Positions 62,084 to 64,000 of a DNA stretch of 64,000 nt are shown here, piece by piece (position 1 is the stretch's first letter; every line of letters starts with the position of its first letter). Both the position numbers and the translations under genes were made by a program. The DNA lies in the NCBI GenBank assembly GCA_002753185.1, contig PDZX01000018.1, forward strand, positions 1-64,000, in the 5' to 3' direction. Below the pieces are notes generated by a model. It did no database searches. It was not told the DNA's origin and saw only the letters and a list, made by a program, of their open reading frames with translations. Origin of the DNA: Magnetococcales bacterium WMHbin3. Lineage in GTDB: Bacteria; Pseudomonadota; Magnetococcia; Magnetococcales; Magnetaquicoccaceae.

Positions 62084-63484
62084 GTGCACCAGACATCAAT
62101 CCAAAAACCAGTCTACGATTATGATATTGTTAAATACTTTACCATCGGATCCGTCATTTACGCCATAGTCGGCTTTCTGGTCGGGGTCATCCTCGCCCTG
62201 GAACTGACCTTTCCCGGCTTGAACGGCGACATCCCGTACATCACCTTCGGCAGATTGCGTCCCCTGCATACCTCGGCGGTGATCTTCGCTTTTGGCGGAT
62301 CCGTGCTGTTCGCCACCAGCTATTATGTGGTGCAGCGCACCTGCCGGGTACGGCTCTTTTCGGACTTCCTCTCCCGATTCACCTTCTGGGGCTGGAACCT
62401 GGTGGTGGTGCTGGTAGTGATCACCTATCCCCTGGGATTGAGCCAGGGCAAGGAATACGCAGAGCCGATCTGGCCGATCGACCTGCTGATCACCGTGGTC
62501 TGGGTGGCGTATTTCATCAACTATGTCGGCACTCTGGCGCGTCGGCAGGAGCCGCACATCTATGTCGCCAACTGGTTCTACCTGGCCTTCATCATCACGG
62601 TGGCGCTGCTGCATATCGTCAACAACCTGGCGATCCCGGTCAATCTGACCGACTCCTACCCGATCTTCTCCGGGGTGCAGGATGCCATGATCCAGTGGTG
62701 GTACGGTCACAATGCCGTGGGCTTTTTCCTGACGGCGGCGTTTCTCGGCTTGATGTACTACTTCGTGCCCAAGCAGGCGGAACGACCGGTTTACTCGTAC
62801 CGTCTCTCCATCGTGCATTTCTGGGCACTGGCCTTCATGTACATCTGGGCCGGGCCGCATCACCTGCACTACACGGCACTGCCGGACTGGGCGGGCACCC
62901 TGGGGGCCACCTTCTCCATCATGCTGCTGCTGCCCTCGTGGGGCGGCATGATCAACGGCATCATGACCCTCTCCGGGGCCTGGCACAAACTGAGAACCGA
63001 CCCCATCCTGCGCTTCTTCATCGCCTCGCTGTCGTTCTACGGCATGTCCACCTTCGAGGGACCGATGATGTCGCTCAAATCGGTCAACGCCCTCTCCCAC
63101 TACACCGACTGGACCATTGGCCATGTCCACTCCGGCGCGTTGGGTTGGGTGGCGATGGTTTCATTCGGCGCCATTTATCACATGGTACCCCGGCTGTGGG
63201 GGGTGGCCATCCACTCCACGACTCTCATCAATCTCCACTTCTGGCTGGCGACCATCGGGGTGGTCATCTACATCGTGGCCATGTGGATTTCCGGGATCAT
63301 GCAGGGACTGATGTGGCGTGCTTATGACTCGTTCGGCAACCTGAGCTACTCGTTTGCCGAGACGGTGGCCGCCATGCACCCCTATTACCTGATCCGCGCC
63401 ATTGGTGGCGTCGTCTTTCTGGCCGGCGCCCTGGTGATGGCCTACAACGTCTACATGACCATTCGCGGCGCGAACAGAGGCTAA
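62084..63484 (+). CDS. ccoN: cbb3-type cytochrome c oxidase subunit I
   Basis: A 466-residue haem-copper oxidase subunit with about twelve membrane helices. Haem and copper ligands are visible: '[16 protein letters not shown]', '[15 protein letters not shown]' (copper His; the Tyr characteristic of cbb3 lies later), '[13 protein letters not shown]', and '[17 protein letters not shown]'. It reduces oxygen at low concentrations. GAGGAG lies nine bases before the GTG at 62084; an ATG at 62063 upstream of this site is in frame but less likely. ccoO follows after 14 bp. Confidence 0.94.
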   Translation: MHQTSIQKPVYDYDIVKYFTIGSVIYAIVGFLVGVILALELTFPGLNGDIPYITFGRLRPLHTSAVIFAFGGSVLFATSYYVVQRTCRVRLFSDFLSRFTFWGWNLVVVLVVITYPLGLSQGKEYAEPIWPIDLLITVVWVAYFINYVGTLARRQEPHIYVANWFYLAFIITVALLHIVNNLAIPVNLTDSYPIFSGVQDAMIQWWYGHNAVGFFLTAAFLGLMYYFVPKQAERPVYSYRLSIVHFWALAFMYIWAGPHHLHYTALPDWAGTLGATFSIMLLLPSWGGMINGIMTLSGAWHKLRTDPILRFFIASLSFYGMSTFEGPMMSLKSVNALSHYTDWTIGHVHSGALGWVAMVSFGAIYHMVPRLWGVAIHSTTLINLHFWLATIGVVIYIVAMWISGIMQGLMWRAYDSFGNLSYSFAETVAAMHPYYLIRAIGGVVFLAGALVMAYNVYMTIRGANRG

Positions 63485-63498
63485 TAGAGGAGACCCCC

Positions 63499-64000
63499 AT
63501 GCAACACGCCACCATTGAAAAAAGCATCCCCCTGATGGCCATTCTGACCCTGGTGCTGGTCTCGATCGGCGGTCTGGTGGAAATCGTCCCCCTCTTTTTC
63601 ATCAAGGGGACCATCGAGAAGGTCGATGGCATGCGACCTTACACCCCGCTGGAACTCAAGGGACGGGACATCTACATCCGTGAAGGATGCTACAACTGCC
63701 ATTCCCAAATGATCCGTCCCTTCCGCGACGAGGCGGAACGGTACGGCCACTACTCCCTGGCCGCCGAAAGCATGTACGATCACCCGTTTCAGTGGGGATC
63801 CAAACGCACCGGACCCGACCTGGCGCGCATCGGCGGGAAATATTCCAACCAATGGCATCATGCGCACATGATGCGTCCGCAAAACGTGGTGCCGGAATCC
63901 GTGATGCCCGCCTACCCCTGGCTGGCCAAGAATGCGCTCGACTACGGCGATATCGACAAACGGCTGCGCGCTTTGTCCAAGGTGGGCGTCCCCTACACCG
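63499..64000 (+). CDS. ccoO: cbb3-type cytochrome c oxidase subunit II (partial, cut by window edge)
   Basis: The first 167 residues of CcoO. An N-terminal membrane helix ('[20 protein letters not shown]') anchors a periplasmic cytochrome c domain with the haem motif 'CYNCHS', followed by '[20 protein letters not shown]' and 'MPAYPWLA'; the last contains the axial Met. It passes electrons to CcoN. GAGGAG precedes the ATG. The rest of the gene, and probably ccoP, lies beyond the window. Confidence 0.93.
   Translation, partial: MQHATIEKSIPLMAILTLVLVSIGGLVEIVPLFFIKGTIEKVDGMRPYTPLELKGRDIYIREGCYNCHSQMIRPFRDEAERYGHYSLAAESMYDHPFQWGSKRTGPDLARIGGKYSNQWHHAHMMRPQNVVPESVMPAYPWLAKNALDYGDIDKRLRALSKVGVPYT

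Noticed and set aside
1-64000. CRISPR array
   Set aside because: No regularly spaced direct repeats were seen; the only repeats are the dispersed pair and the intragenic DUF1566 copies.

Overview
The window is high-GC chromosomal DNA from a flagellated, chemotactic, nitrogen-assimilating proteobacterium that respires oxygen with a cbb3-type oxidase. The mix of FIST-domain signalling, many hybrid kinases and HD-GYP proteins, TPR-glycosyltransferases and a cco cluster would suit a magnetotactic Magnetococcales-like lineage. That placement is inference from gene content; there is no rRNA or marker gene here to prove it.

Layout. 1-9018 (minus): a translationally coupled signalling operon: double-Cache histidine kinase, FIST sensor, hybrid kinase, HD-GYP response regulator and CheR, then the start of a membrane sensor cut by the window edge. 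9094-11779 (plus): a REC-REC-kinase-REC hybrid and a single-domain regulator. 11782-14070 (minus): an SOS-mutagenesis operon made of a LexA/UmuD hybrid repressor, a pre-shortened UmuD and UmuC, with a consensus promoter whose spacer is a palindromic operator. 14146-15170: a lipoprotein and a graveyard of gene fragments and repeats. 15280-17454: a membrane sensor without an output domain, followed by a REC/HD-GYP effector. 17738-26631: a five-gene coupled operon (alpha/beta hydrolase, two paralogous LuxR regulators, a 1693-residue Ser/Thr-kinase/ATPase/GAF/histidine-kinase fusion, NarL-type regulator). 26976-34165: Cache-GAF-HD-GYP protein, pilin-like DUF1566 protein, TPR/O-GlcNAc-transferase-like enzyme. 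34173-35598: a low-GC cluster of small genes, one with an internal stop, ending at tRNA-Arg(ACG). 35708-39616: FtsX-type permease, CheD, and a kinase that lacks its phospho-acceptor histidine. 39733-42446: a molybdenum-carrier-like protein and a Septu-like ATPase/HNH pair. 42523-47974 (minus): ABC/GldG/DUF4340 operon with two unknown genes at its end. 48234-50276: three phage-tail-like genes. 50263-56333: TPR-glycosyltransferases around glnA and amt. 56327-64000: cbb3 oxidase assembly and structural genes in an unusual order.

How it fits together. Most of the first 40 kb is signal transduction: chemotaxis adaptation enzymes (CheR, CheD), c-di-GMP hydrolases (three HD-GYP proteins) and phosphorelay kinases. 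Several of these proteins lack a catalytic residue: an HPt with Glu for His, a kinase with Asn for His, and a UmuD with Ala for Ser. The last 15 kb are ordinary metabolism: nitrogen assimilation with a sigma-54 promoter in front of amt, and cbb3 oxidase biogenesis with an FNR-like box in front of ccoN.

The strongest candidates for something not well described are the hybrid-repressor SOS operon (11782-14070), the hydrolase-LuxR-LuxR-dual-kinase operon (17738-26631), and a short coding-like repeat found upstream of both sensors of one Cache family (14903 and 26767).
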